Shown here piece after piece: positions 1 to 6,798 of a stretch of 10,908 bases of DNA (its first letter is position 1; each line of letters opens with the position of its first letter). The notes below the pieces were generated by a model, which did not search any database, had not been told where the DNA came from, and saw nothing but the letters and a program-made list of their open reading frames with translations. The position numbers and the translations under genes were made by a program. This stretch comes from JASJBU01 sp965372385. Its GTDB lineage: Bacteria; Pseudomonadota; Gammaproteobacteria; Chromatiales; Chromatiaceae. Location: assembly GCA_965372385.1 (NCBI GenBank), contig CBDVCD010000100.1:1-10908 (forward strand), written 5' to 3'.

Positions 1-1
1 G

Positions 2-97
2 TGGTCAAGTCGATTGACGTCGAAGCGACGGGGTGAAGCTATCGACATGAATCATGAGTTGATGGCGAAAATAGGCAAGAACCCTGACTTCTACTAA
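2..97 (+). CDS. possible 3' end of an upstream CDS, unrecognised
   Basis: Frame 2 is open from the window edge to a TAA at 95-97 and would encode about 31 residues ending KIGKNPDFY. The stretch is basic and hydrophilic, with no motif I recognise. The other forward frame beginning at base 1 closes sooner, at 34-36. A fragment this short could be open by chance, so this is only a candidate tail of a gene lying to the left. A small dyad downstream (82-114) would suit the end of a transcript. Confidence 0.3.
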   Translation, partial: WSSRLTSKRRGEAIDMNHELMAKIGKNPDFY

Positions 98-114
98 CGG
101 ACTGCCAGTCAGGG
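82..114 (+). terminator. weak hairpin after the upstream frame
   Basis: CCCTGACT (82-89) can pair with AGTCAGGG (107-114) across a 17-nt loop that contains the TAA of the upstream frame. A further CCCTGA at 125-130 could compete for the same AGTCAGGG arm. Only a short GGTTT follows, with no real U-tract. It may be a weak terminator or simply a chance dyad between the upstream frame and the fic promoter. Confidence 0.25.
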
Positions 115-132
115 GTTTCGGATACCCTGATC

Positions 133-161
133 TGGACTCTGAGCCGATTAGTCTCTATAAT
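133..161 (+). promoter_or_regulatory. predicted sigma-70 promoter of fic
   Basis: A consensus -10 box TATAAT lies at 156-161. A -35-like TGGACT (4 of 6 matches to TTGACA) lies at 133-138, giving the optimal 17-bp spacer. Transcription would start near 168, about 34 nt before the first ATG of the fic frame. The -10 box is inside an inverted-repeat cluster, so occupancy there should block polymerase. Assigned by sequence match only. Confidence 0.6.
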
Positions 162-203
162 CGGCTCATATTATGAGCCTTATAAGCGGCGTTTTCGGCT
201 CAT
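141..203 (+). promoter_or_regulatory. cluster of TCGGCTCAT half-sites, probable operator of fic
   Basis: GAGCCGATTA (141-150) and TAATCGGCTC (158-167) form a perfect 10-bp inverted repeat with a 7-nt centre that includes the start of the -10 box. GGCTCAT (163-169) and ATGAGCC (173-179) form a second, overlapping inverted repeat with a 3-nt centre. A further TCGGCTCAT lies at 195-203, 34 bp from the copy at 161-169. Four related half-sites in 63 bp around a consensus -10 box strongly suggest a repressor operator. The Fic protein has a C-terminal winged-helix-like region, so autoregulation is the simplest reading, but that is inference. Confidence 0.6.
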
Positions 204-1371
204 GCCTTGTATGGAGTTCAAACTGGCAGATGCACAAATGGTCATAGCGACTCGCTGGATATGGCAGTACCCCAACTGGCCGGACTTCACCTGGCAACAG
301 GGTCGGCTGGAATCCCGGCTGCGTGACATCCACCAGCTTCAAGGACGGTTGCTCGGCAGCATGGAGAGTGTCGTCGGTGAGCAGGGTCTGCAAAGTGAAA
401 TGGATGCGCTGCTCCACAATGCGATCAATACCGCAGCCATCGAGGGAGAGCGCCTCGACGTAGCCTCGGTGCGTTCCTCCCTGGCCCGGCGTCTGGGGCT
501 GGATCGTGCGGGTCTGCCGCCGGGTACGCCGCAGACCGATGGGCTGGTCGATCTGTTGTTGGATGCCACACATAACACCCAGGAACCACTCACGACCGAG
601 CGCCTGTACCGCTGGCACAAGGCCCTCTTCCCTACGGGCCAGAGCGGATTGACACCTATTCGGGTGGGTGAACTGCGGGGCGAGGATGTCATGCAGGTGG
701 TTTCAGGCCGTGTCGACAACCCGACCGTGCACTTCGAGGCGCCGGCCCGAGCGCGGCTGCCCGCAGAGCTCGATGCCTTCGTCACCTGGTTTAACAAAAG
801 TCGCTTGGACAAGATGCTGGACCCGTTGCTGCGCGCCGGCATCGCCCATCTTTGGTTTGTGACCCTGCATCCCTTCGACGATGGCAATGGGCGTATCACC
901 CGGGCGCTCAGTGACCTTGCTCTGGCCCAGGCCGAACATCACAGCGTGCGCTTCTATGCAGTGGCGGCGGCCATCATGGCCCGGCGTAAGGACTACTACA
1001 TTATCCTGGAACGTACCCAACACCACGGACTGGATATCACCGACTGGCTCGAGTGGTTCCTGGAGACACTCGGGCAGGCGTTACAGGAGGCATTGTGCAA
1101 GATTCAGTACATCCTACTCAAAGCCCGGTTCTGGCAGCGTCATGCCGCAACCGTCCTGAACCCTCGACAGATCAAGGTGCTGAACCGACTGCTGGATGTC
1201 GGACCCGATGGCTTCGAAGGCGGACTCAACGCGCGTAAGTACATGGGCATGAGCAAGGCGAGCAAGGCCACTGCAACCCGGGACTTGGCCGACCTGCTGG
1301 CTAAGGGGTGTATCAGGAAAGGCGTCGAAGGGGGGCGGAGTACCCATTATGAAATCAGCTGGCCCGCGTAG
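202..1371 (+). CDS. Fic family protein with DUF4172 N-terminus (putative AMP transferase)
   Basis: Fic enzymes transfer AMP (or another nucleotide moiety) from a nucleotide to hydroxyl side chains of target proteins. The 389-residue frame has a DUF4172-type N-terminus (WIWQYPNWPDFTW, residues 19-31). An inhibitory-helix motif TAAIEG (77-82) matches [S/T]xxxE[G/N]. The complete catalytic loop HPFDDGNGRITR (223-234) fits HxFx[D/E]GNGRxxR. The C-terminus (about 320-385) looks like a winged helix. The motif order makes it a class II, self-inhibited Fic, with the inhibitory helix N-terminal in the same chain. The start is uncertain: ATGs at 202, 211 and 238 are in frame and none has a clear Shine-Dalgarno; 238 would begin only six residues before WIWQ, which suits the family better. 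No antitoxin or partner gene adjoins it. The physiological target cannot be read from the sequence. Confidence 0.9.
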   Translation: MPCMEFKLADAQMVIATRWIWQYPNWPDFTWQQGRLESRLRDIHQLQGRLLGSMESVVGEQGLQSEMDALLHNAINTAAIEGERLDVASVRSSLARRLGLDRAGLPPGTPQTDGLVDLLLDATHNTQEPLTTERLYRWHKALFPTGQSGLTPIRVGELRGEDVMQVVSGRVDNPTVHFEAPARARLPAELDAFVTWFNKSRLDKMLDPLLRAGIAHLWFVTLHPFDDGNGRITRALSDLALAQAEHHSVRFYAVAAAIMARRKDYYIILERTQHHGLDITDWLEWFLETLGQALQEALCKIQYILLKARFWQRHAATVLNPRQIKVLNRLLDVGPDGFEGGLNARKYMGMSKASKATATRDLADLLAKGCIRKGVEGGRSTHYEISWPA

Positions 1372-1611
1372 CCGGCGGGGTGTCCCTGGTTGTCCATAGA
1401 TTCCATAGTCCCTCCCCTTCAGGGTGAAGCGAGCCCCAAAACTCGCTCAGCGCGAAGCCGCCCTTGCCACAAGTGAGCGAAGCGGGATAGTGACGATAAC
1501 GGCAATCCCAGAAACGACACAGAATAGTGAATAGAGGGAATTCAGGGCCTCTCGCGCCGAACCCATGCCAGGTTCCCCAGAAACAGAATCTTTCCATAAG
1601 CTAAAGTCTCC
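1372..1611. other. intergenic region between convergent fic and DUF2956 genes
   Basis: I see no credible gene in these 240 bases. The one long frame here (minus strand, 1355-1597) has a tryptophan/proline-rich composition and no domain. A weak dyad, CGCTCA (1444-1449) with TGAGCG (1474-1479), is the only structure noted. No U-tract terminator is evident for either convergent gene. Confidence 0.4.
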
Positions 1612-1950
1612 CTAGAAATTGTCTGAGTAGAATACGACATAGGCGGCAAAACCAACCCAGGATAACAACAATAACACCCAAGCCAGCTTGCTTTGTTTAT
1701 GGATGACGATCTCCTGGGTTTCTGCTTGGGCTGTATCTTGCTGTTGAGCGACCTTTTTCAGCCTCCTATCAAGCTCTCTGACTTTGATCTTGTACTGCTT
1801 TTTGTACTGGTCTATGCCCTTTTGAATGCCCTGTGCGATCAGCTTGGTCTGTTCCTTTGTTTGCCCCGGCTTTTGCGTGCCACGGGCAATCTTCATCGCT
1901 TCATCCTGGGTCTGGTTTGAAACCTTGTCGCCCCTTGAGTATTTAGCCAT
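1612..1950 (-). CDS. DUF2956 family protein, C-terminal membrane anchor
   Basis: This 112-residue protein has the conserved DUF2956 N-terminal segment, in which EAMKIARGTQKPGQTKEQTK (residues 17-36) is followed by LIAQGIQKGIDQYKKQ. A lysine/arginine- and glutamine-rich region likely to be helical or coiled-coil runs over about 45-80. A single hydrophobic segment from about residue 89 to 108 (LAWVLLLLSWVGFAAYVVFY) is predicted to span the membrane just before the C-terminus. That makes it a tail-anchored protein with a basic cytoplasmic domain. The family is widespread in gammaproteobacteria but I know of no assigned function. The gene is convergent with fic. Its ATG lies only about 26 bp from the end of repeat element A, so its promoter must lie partly in that element. 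No good Shine-Dalgarno precedes the ATG. Confidence 0.85.
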   Translation of the reverse strand: MAKYSRGDKVSNQTQDEAMKIARGTQKPGQTKEQTKLIAQGIQKGIDQYKKQYKIKVRELDRRLKKVAQQQDTAQAETQEIVIHKQSKLAWVLLLLSWVGFAAYVVFYSDNF

Positions 1951-1975
1951 ATTGATCTATTGAAGTAGGAAAATT

Positions 1976-2145
1976 CGTAACTATTCAGCTCCCTATGTCA
2001 TTCCCATGTCTTCACACGGAAAATGCGTCGTAGGAGCTGCCCATGGCTGCGACCAAAGGCGATAGCCTTTTCGGCCTCTTCACACAAAGCGACTAGCGTC
2101 GCTAATCGCAGCCATGGGCAGCTCCTACAGAGGCTGAATAGTTGC
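1976..2145 (+). repeat. MITE-like palindromic element, copy A
   Basis: The ends are imperfect terminal inverted repeats: CGTAACTATTCAGC (1976-1989) and GCTGAATAGTTGC (2133-2145). Inside is a perfect 23-bp inverted repeat (2030-2052 with 2106-2128) starting GTAGGAGCTGCCC. Its loop contains two smaller hairpins, AAAGGC/GCCTTT (2055-2070) and AGCGAC/GTCGCT (about 2089-2104). GAAAATT occurs on both sides (1969-1975 and 2146-2152) and could be a 7-bp target duplication. A second copy, inverted, lies at 4308-4478. Aligned by eye, the copies differ by about 14 substitutions and two 1-nt gaps over 171 columns. There is no coding capacity; short frames across it are artefacts. Confidence 0.8.
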
Positions 2146-2149
2146 GAAA

Positions 2150-2455
2150 ATTTTAGCCTTGTCTGTCGCATGAACCATACCGATTATCCGATGGATTGCA
2201 ACACTCACGGGAGATAAGAGGCGTTTGGAAAACCGCGAAGCTGAAACCCATTGGCTATTGCGTGGCATGTCACAGCGGAGGGAAGGGAAAACGATTGCCA
2301 AACCGCCCGGTATCTGCCTGAGCCATTTATCACTTGCGTGAGATTTGCTCTACGGGTATAAATTCATTCTCATTTCTACCTGTTATTTTTTCGCAGGGAC
2401 ATCGCGTCTATAAGCCTTGTTTAAGCCGCCCAAGCGGTCCTGATTTAGATCACAC
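2150..2455. other. leader region upstream of minC
   Basis: No gene is supported in these 306 bases between repeat element A and minC. The region contains the predicted minC promoter (2334-2362). It also has a small CCGC/GCGG stem-loop (2426-2437) about 18 nt before the minC ATG, which might affect translation but is only 4 bp long. The part from 2150 to 2330 shows nothing I can name. Confidence 0.4.
2334..2362 (+). promoter_or_regulatory. candidate promoter of minCDE
   Basis: TTGCGT (2334-2339) and TATAAA (2357-2362) are separated by 17 bp and resemble sigma-70 -35 and -10 boxes. A start near 2369 would leave a leader of roughly 87 nt before minC. The -35 box is only a partial match, so this is the best candidate seen, not a firm assignment. 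Confidence 0.4.
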
Positions 2456-3184
2456 ATGAAAGCCAATATCGAGTCTTCTTCGGCTCAGGAACCTGTCTTT
2501 GAGTTGAAATCCGGCCATGTCACGCTGCCTAACCTGCGTCTGTTGACTAGCGACCTGGATAGCCTGGATGAACAGTTGCTGGCGCGCGTGCAGCAGGCCC
2601 CCGGTTTCTTCCGCAATACCCCCGTGGTTATCGATCTGTCATCAGTGGCCGAACAGAACGCCGAGATAGACTTTGCCCTGCTGGTAGGCCTGATGCGAGG
2701 GTATGGGATGCTGCCAGTCGCCATTCAGGGGGGATCCGCACAGCATCAGGAGATGGCGGAATTTCTGGAACTGGCCGTTCTGGCAAATAATAAGACTCAG
2801 CGGCGAACCAACTCCCGCCAGAAAACTCCGATAGGCGAGAAGCCGGGACGGAAATCGGCCCCGGCGATGATCATCTCCAAACCGATACGCTCGGGCCAGC
2901 GGGTCTACGCGACAGGCGGGGATCTGATCATCGTGGCATCCGTGAGTAGCGGGGCGGAGGTTATCGCGGACGGCAATATCCATGTCTATGGGACACTTCG
3001 CGGACGTGCCCTGGCGGGGGTCAAGGGTAACCGGGAAAGTCGGATATTCTGTCAGAACCTGCAGGCTGAACTACTGGCGGTGGCCGGCCAGTACCGGGTC
3101 AGCGAGCAGTTGGAGCCCTCACAACTGGGCAAACCGGTACAGATCTATCTGTCCGATAAGAAATTACTGATCGAAAATCTATAA
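2456..3184 (+). CDS. minC: septum site-determining protein MinC
   Basis: MinC blocks FtsZ assembly away from midcell. It is carried to the membrane by MinD. The 242-residue protein has the expected two-domain plan: an N-terminal FtsZ-inhibitory domain (about 14-108, starting FELKSGHVTLPNLRL), a charged linker (about 110-137, rich in K, R, N and Q), and a C-terminal beta-helix dimerisation and MinD-binding domain (about 138-240). The RSGQ motif at 145-148, followed by YATGGDLIIV, is the conserved MinD-contact segment. Its length is close to E. coli MinC (231), the excess being mainly in the linker. It is the first gene of the minC-minD-minE cluster, with 31 nt before the minD start. The ATG is preceded by a poor Shine-Dalgarno. 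Confidence 0.95.
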   Translation: MKANIESSSAQEPVFELKSGHVTLPNLRLLTSDLDSLDEQLLARVQQAPGFFRNTPVVIDLSSVAEQNAEIDFALLVGLMRGYGMLPVAIQGGSAQHQEMAEFLELAVLANNKTQRRTNSRQKTPIGEKPGRKSAPAMIISKPIRSGQRVYATGGDLIIVASVSSGAEVIADGNIHVYGTLRGRALAGVKGNRESRIFCQNLQAELLAVAGQYRVSEQLEPSQLGKPVQIYLSDKKLLIENL

Positions 3185-3204
3185 GTACGTGGGTCTCACC
3201 TACG

Positions 3205-3209
3205 AGGAG
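3205..3209 (+). promoter_or_regulatory. ribosome binding site fixing the minD TTG start
   Basis: AGGAG lies 6 nt upstream of TTG at 3216-3218. The codons that follow read ARIIVVTSGKGGVGKTT, the exact N-terminus expected of MinD. The upstream in-frame GTG at 3189 would add nine residues not seen in the family and would place this site inside the gene. Confidence 0.85.
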
Positions 3210-3215
3210 TCTGAT

Positions 3216-4025
3216 TTGGCAAGAATAATTGTTGTGACATCGGGTAAAGGCGGGGTTGGCAAAACCACCACCAGTGCTGCTTTTGCCATGGGACTGGCAC
3301 AGCGTGGTTACCGTACCGCGGTGATCGACTTCGATGTCGGCCTGCGAAATCTCGACCTGATCATGGGCTGTGAACGGCGAGTCGTTTACGATTTCATCAA
3401 CGTCATCAATGGCGAAGCCAACCTCAATCAGGCCCTGATTCGGGATAAACGCTGTGACGCCCTGTATGTGCTTCCGGCCTCTCAGACCCGGGACAAGGAG
3501 GCACTGACACGGGAAGGTGTCGAAGCCGTTCTGCAGCAACTGTCTGAAACCTTCGACTACATCGTCTGCGATTCGCCGGCCGGCATCGAGCATGGCGCCA
3601 CCATGGCGATGTATTTTGCGGACGATGCGGTGGTGGTGACCAACCCGGAGGTCTCCTCGGTGCGGGATTCGGACCGTATGCTGGGTATCCTGGCGAGCAA
3701 ATCCCGCCGCGCGGTGAATGGCAGCGAGCCGATACGCGAACATCTGCTGCTTAGCCGCTACTCACCGGAACGGGTGAAAAACGGCGAGATGCTCAGCGTC
3801 GACGATGTCCAGGAGATCCTAGCGTTGAATCTGCTTGGCGTGATCCCTGAATCCACATCAGTCCTGAACGCCTCCAACTCCGGCACGCCGGTCATTCTGG
3901 ACGAGGAGAGCGATGCGGGTCAGGCTTACAACGACCTGGTTTCCCGCTACCTCGGAGAGGAGCTTCCCCATCGTTTTCTTGATATACAGAAAAAGGGCCT
4001 TTTCGGCCGCTTGTTCGGGGGTTGA
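3216..4025 (+). CDS. minD: septum site-determining ATPase MinD
   Basis: MinD is the membrane-cycling ATPase of the Min oscillator. ATP-bound dimers sit on the inner membrane and recruit MinC, and MinE releases them. Starting at TTG 3216 it has 269 residues, against 270 in E. coli. The deviant Walker A motif KGGVGKT (11-17, with both signature lysines K11 and K16) and the VIDFDVGLRNLDLIMG segment are intact. The C-terminus KKGLFGRLFGG is the amphipathic membrane-targeting helix. The longer in-frame GTG reading from 3189 lacks family support, whereas the TTG has AGGAG at ideal spacing. TTG initiation may lower its translation relative to the neighbouring genes. The stop lies 2 nt before the minE ATG. 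Confidence 0.95.
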   Translation: MARIIVVTSGKGGVGKTTTSAAFAMGLAQRGYRTAVIDFDVGLRNLDLIMGCERRVVYDFINVINGEANLNQALIRDKRCDALYVLPASQTRDKEALTREGVEAVLQQLSETFDYIVCDSPAGIEHGATMAMYFADDAVVVTNPEVSSVRDSDRMLGILASKSRRAVNGSEPIREHLLLSRYSPERVKNGEMLSVDDVQEILALNLLGVIPESTSVLNASNSGTPVILDEESDAGQAYNDLVSRYLGEELPHRFLDIQKKGLFGRLFGG

Positions 4026-4027
4026 CG

Positions 4028-4300
4028 ATGAGACTGCTGGATTATTTTCGCACGCAGAAGAAGAGTTCCGCCGGGGTAGCCAAAGAGCGGTTACAGATAC
4101 TGGTGGCGCATGAGCGGGCGGAGCGCAATAGGCCCTCCTACATCCCTCAGCTGCAGCAGGATATTTTGGCGGTGATCCGCAAATATGTAGCAATAGATCA
4201 GGAGGCGATCTCGGTCAACCTGGAGCACAACGACACCCAGGAGATCCTTGAACTGAACATTGTGTTGCCCGAGCGGAAAACCGCCGGTCTGGCTTCCTGA
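4028..4300 (+). CDS. minE: cell division topological specificity factor MinE
   Basis: MinE stimulates MinD ATPase and drives pole-to-pole oscillation, restricting division inhibition to the poles. From ATG 4028 it has 90 residues (E. coli 88). It carries an N-terminal membrane-binding stretch (MRLLDYFRTQKK), the MinD-contact helix with AKERLQILVAHE (18-29), and a topological-specificity domain including SYIPQLQQDILAVIRKYV and EILELNIVLPE. An in-frame TTG at 4022 overlaps the minD stop but adds two residues alien to the family. The 2-nt gap after minD and a modest GGGG upstream suggest translational coupling. It is followed almost at once by repeat element B. Confidence 0.95.
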   Translation: MRLLDYFRTQKKSSAGVAKERLQILVAHERAERNRPSYIPQLQQDILAVIRKYVAIDQEAISVNLEHNDTQEILELNIVLPERKTAGLAS

Positions 4301-4307
4301 AAAAAAC

Positions 4308-4478
4308 GTAATTATTCAGCCTCCGTAGGAGCTGCCCGTGGCTGCGATTAGCGACGATAGTCGCTTTGCGTGAAGAGGCCGAAAAGGCTTGCCGCCTCTG
4401 GCCGCAGCCATGGGCAGCTCCTACGACGGCATTTTCAGCGTGAAGACATGGGAATGATATAGGGAGCTGAATGGTTAC
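4308..4478 (-). repeat. MITE-like palindromic element, copy B (inverted relative to copy A)
   Basis: The terminal inverted repeats are GTAATTATTCAGC (4308-4320) and GCTGAATGGTTAC (4466-4478). The internal 23-bp stem (4325-4347 with 4402-4424) is retained, with one mismatch and one G-T wobble. Its reverse complement aligns with copy A (1976-2145) along the whole length. It lies between the convergent ends of minE and maeB, where transcripts from either side would form a long hairpin, so it may serve as a bidirectional terminator. No target duplication is apparent here, unlike copy A. Confidence 0.8.
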
Positions 4479-4524
4479 CTTATCGGTTAATCTGACAAAG
4501 TAGCATTCAGGGCAGCGAAACACC

Positions 4525-6798
4525 TTAGCAATCAGGGCAACTCGCCCGTACTGCCGCCAGGGCAGTCAGATTGAGCAGGCCACGCACCGAGATGCTGGGG
4601 GTGGCGATGTGCGCGGGCTTGGCGTTGCCGACCAGGATCGGGCCGATGGAGATACCATCGGCCAGCAATTTGAGCATGTTGAAGGCAATGTGGGCTGCAT
4701 CCTGATTCGGCATCACCAGCAGGTTGGCCTTGCCCTGTAGCCGCGAGTCGGGAAACCGACCATGGCGGATACCTTCCGACAAGGCCAGATCGGCGTGCAT
4801 CTCCCCCTCCACCTCCAGCTCCGGCAGGCGTTGATTGATGAGTTCGACCGCCGCGCGCATCTTAACGGATGAGGCATTGTCGTGACTACCGAAGTTGGAG
4901 TGGGAGAGCAGCGCCACCTTGGGCTCGATACCGAACCAGCGGACCTCGCGGGCGCAAAGCTCCACGATCTCCAGCAGATCCTCCACATCCGGCTCCTGCT
5001 GGACGTAGGCATCGGTCAGAAACAGGGTCCCGGAGTTGAGCACCAGGGCATTCATGGAGGTCAGTTTCTTTACCCCTTTGCGCCGGCCGATGACCTGTTC
5101 GACTATACCCAGGTGGTTGCTGTAACGCCCCACGGTGCCACAGATCATCGCATCCGCATCGTTGTTCGCGACCATCACCGCAGCCAGCGCCGTAAGGTTT
5201 TGCCGTACATAATGAGCCGCCTCCTTGGGGGAGAACCCTTTCCGTTTGAGGCGCTGAAAGAGAAATTTGCAGTAGTAGTCGTAATGGGGGTTGTCGAGCG
5301 GATCGAGCAGATCGAAATCCTGCTCCGGCTGGACACTCAGACTCAGCTCGTCTAGCCGCTGTTCGATGACCTCACGCCGTCCGATAAGAACGGGACGGGC
5401 TATCCCCTGCCCCACCACCTGCTGGCAGACCCGCAGGACCTTGTCCTCCTCACCCTCGGCATAAACCACCCGCTGAGGGTTCTCCCGCGCCTTGTCAAAC
5501 ACCGGCTTCATGGTCATGCTGGTGCGGAAGACCTGATGTTGCAGCCGCTGCCGGTAGGCCTCGAGATCCGTCAATGGCCGTAACGCCACCCCCGACTCCA
5601 TCGCCACCCTGGCCACCGCCAGGGGTACGGTCTCCATCAGGCGGGGATCGAAGGGTTTGGGAATCAGATAGTCGGGACCGAACTGCAGCTGTTGCCCGCC
5701 ATAGGCGGAGAGCACGATATCCGAGGCCTCGACCCGGGCCAACTCGGCGATGGCGTGCACGCAGGCCAGCTTCATCTCACGGTTGATCTCGGTCGCCCCT
5801 ACATCCAGGGCGCCGCGGAACAGGAAGGGGAAACAGAGCACATTGTTGACCTGGTTGGGATAGTCGGAACGGCCGGTGGCGATCACCGCATCGGGACGCA
5901 CCGCCCGCGCCTCATCCGGCAGGATCTCCGGAGTCGGATTGGCCAGGGCCATGATCAGGGGCCGGTCGGCCATCTTCGTCAGCCATTCGGCCTTGAGCAC
6001 CCCGGCCGCGGAGAGCCCCAGGAACAGGTCAGCCCCCTCCAACGCCTGTTCCAGTGTCCGACAGTCGGTCTGCACTGCATAACTGGCCTTGTAGGGATCC
6101 ATCTCCTCGGTGCGCCCCGCATAGACTACACCGGCAATATCAGTGACCATGATATGTTCCCGCTGGAGCCCCAGATCCTCCAGCAGGCCCAGACAGGCCA
6201 GTGCCGCGGCCCCAGCCCCCGCAGTTACCAGGCGGACCTGGTCGATCGTTTTGTCCACCACCTTGAGGCCATTGAGAATGGCGGCGCAGACCACGATGGC
6301 GGTGCCGTGCTGATCGTCATGGAACACCGGGATCTGCATGCGCTCCTGCAGCCCCTGCTCGATGAGGAAGCACTCGGGGGCCTTGATATCCTCCAGATTG
6401 ATACCACCGAAGCTGGGCTCGAGACGGGCTATGGTATCGATGAATCTTTGCGGATCAGTCTCATCTACCTCGATATCGAACACATCGATACCGGCAAACT
6501 GCTTGAACAGCACCGCCTTACCCTCCATCACCGGCTTAGCGGCCAGCGCGCCGATGGCACCCAGACCGAGCACCGCGGTGCCGTTGGTGACCACGGCCAC
6601 CAGATTACTGCGGGTCGTGTAGTCGGCCGCGGTCAGCGGGTCGTTCTCTATCTCCCGGCAGGCATCCGCCACCCCCGGGGTGTAGGCCAGGGCCAGATCC
6701 TGTTGATTGGCCAGGGGTTTGGTGGCCTTGATCTCCAGCTTGCCTGGCTTTGGGTAACGGTGATAAGCGAGCGCGGCACGGCGCAGTTCTTCTGACAT
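4525..6798 (-). CDS. maeB: NADP-dependent malic enzyme MaeB (malic enzyme-phosphotransacetylase-like fusion)
   Basis: The enzyme oxidatively decarboxylates malate to pyruvate and CO2, yielding NADPH. From ATG 6798 it has 757 residues (E. coli MaeB 759). The malic-enzyme domain (about 1-425) has the catalytic tyrosine in AYTPGV (Y39), the catalytic lysine in EGKAVLFK (K94), metal ligands in INLEDIKAPE and FHDDQHGTA, and a GAGAAA dinucleotide loop (194-199). The C-terminal part (about 428-757, starting MKPVFDKARENPQRVVYAEG) resembles phosphotransacetylase. In this family that part is thought to be regulatory (acetyl-CoA response) and not catalytic. An in-frame GTG at 6867 has GGAG 7 nt upstream and would add 23 residues. 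The ATG has a weaker AGG 7 nt upstream but matches homologue starts. It diverges from the gntR gene. Confidence 0.93.
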   Translation of the reverse strand: MSEELRRAALAYHRYPKPGKLEIKATKPLANQQDLALAYTPGVADACREIENDPLTAADYTTRSNLVAVVTNGTAVLGLGAIGALAAKPVMEGKAVLFKQFAGIDVFDIEVDETDPQRFIDTIARLEPSFGGINLEDIKAPECFLIEQGLQERMQIPVFHDDQHGTAIVVCAAILNGLKVVDKTIDQVRLVTAGAGAAALACLGLLEDLGLQREHIMVTDIAGVVYAGRTEEMDPYKASYAVQTDCRTLEQALEGADLFLGLSAAGVLKAEWLTKMADRPLIMALANPTPEILPDEARAVRPDAVIATGRSDYPNQVNNVLCFPFLFRGALDVGATEINREMKLACVHAIAELARVEASDIVLSAYGGQQLQFGPDYLIPKPFDPRLMETVPLAVARVAMESGVALRPLTDLEAYRQRLQHQVFRTSMTMKPVFDKARENPQRVVYAEGEEDKVLRVCQQVVGQGIARPVLIGRREVIEQRLDELSLSVQPEQDFDLLDPLDNPHYDYYCKFLFQRLKRKGFSPKEAAHYVRQNLTALAAVMVANNDADAMICGTVGRYSNHLGIVEQVIGRRKGVKKLTSMNALVLNSGTLFLTDAYVQQEPDVEDLLEIVELCAREVRWFGIEPKVALLSHSNFGSHDNASSVKMRAAVELINQRLPELEVEGEMHADLALSEGIRHGRFPDSRLQGKANLLVMPNQDAAHIAFNMLKLLADGISIGPILVGNAKPAHIATPSISVRGLLNLTALAAVRASCPDC

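Noticed and set aside
202..1371. Fic toxin of a two-gene toxin-antitoxin (FicT/FicA) pair
   Set aside because: The inhibitory TAAIEG motif is in the same protein (class II), and no small antitoxin-like gene lies directly upstream; the 31-residue tail ending at 97 shows no such motif.
1355..1597. 80-codon minus-strand frame in the fic-DUF2956 gap
   Set aside because: It overlaps the end of fic, has no ribosome site or recognisable motif, and its composition (W, F, G, P-rich) is unlike the neighbouring proteins.
2023..2217. 64-codon frame containing HKATSVANRSHGQLL, and a similar minus-strand frame at 4215-4523 with RKATIVANRSHGQLL
   Set aside because: The apparent similarity comes only from both frames crossing the two copies of the non-coding repeat element. 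It is a repeat artefact, not a protein family.
1976..4478. Composite transposon carrying minCDE
   Set aside because: The flanking elements are about 170 bp with no transposase, and minCDE is a core chromosomal operon in its normal order. Bracketing by repeats alone does not show mobilisation as a unit.
5692..6795. 367-codon open frame on the plus strand opposite maeB
   Set aside because: It is a shadow of the well-conserved malic enzyme gene; the product is rich in G, H, Q and R and matches no family I know.
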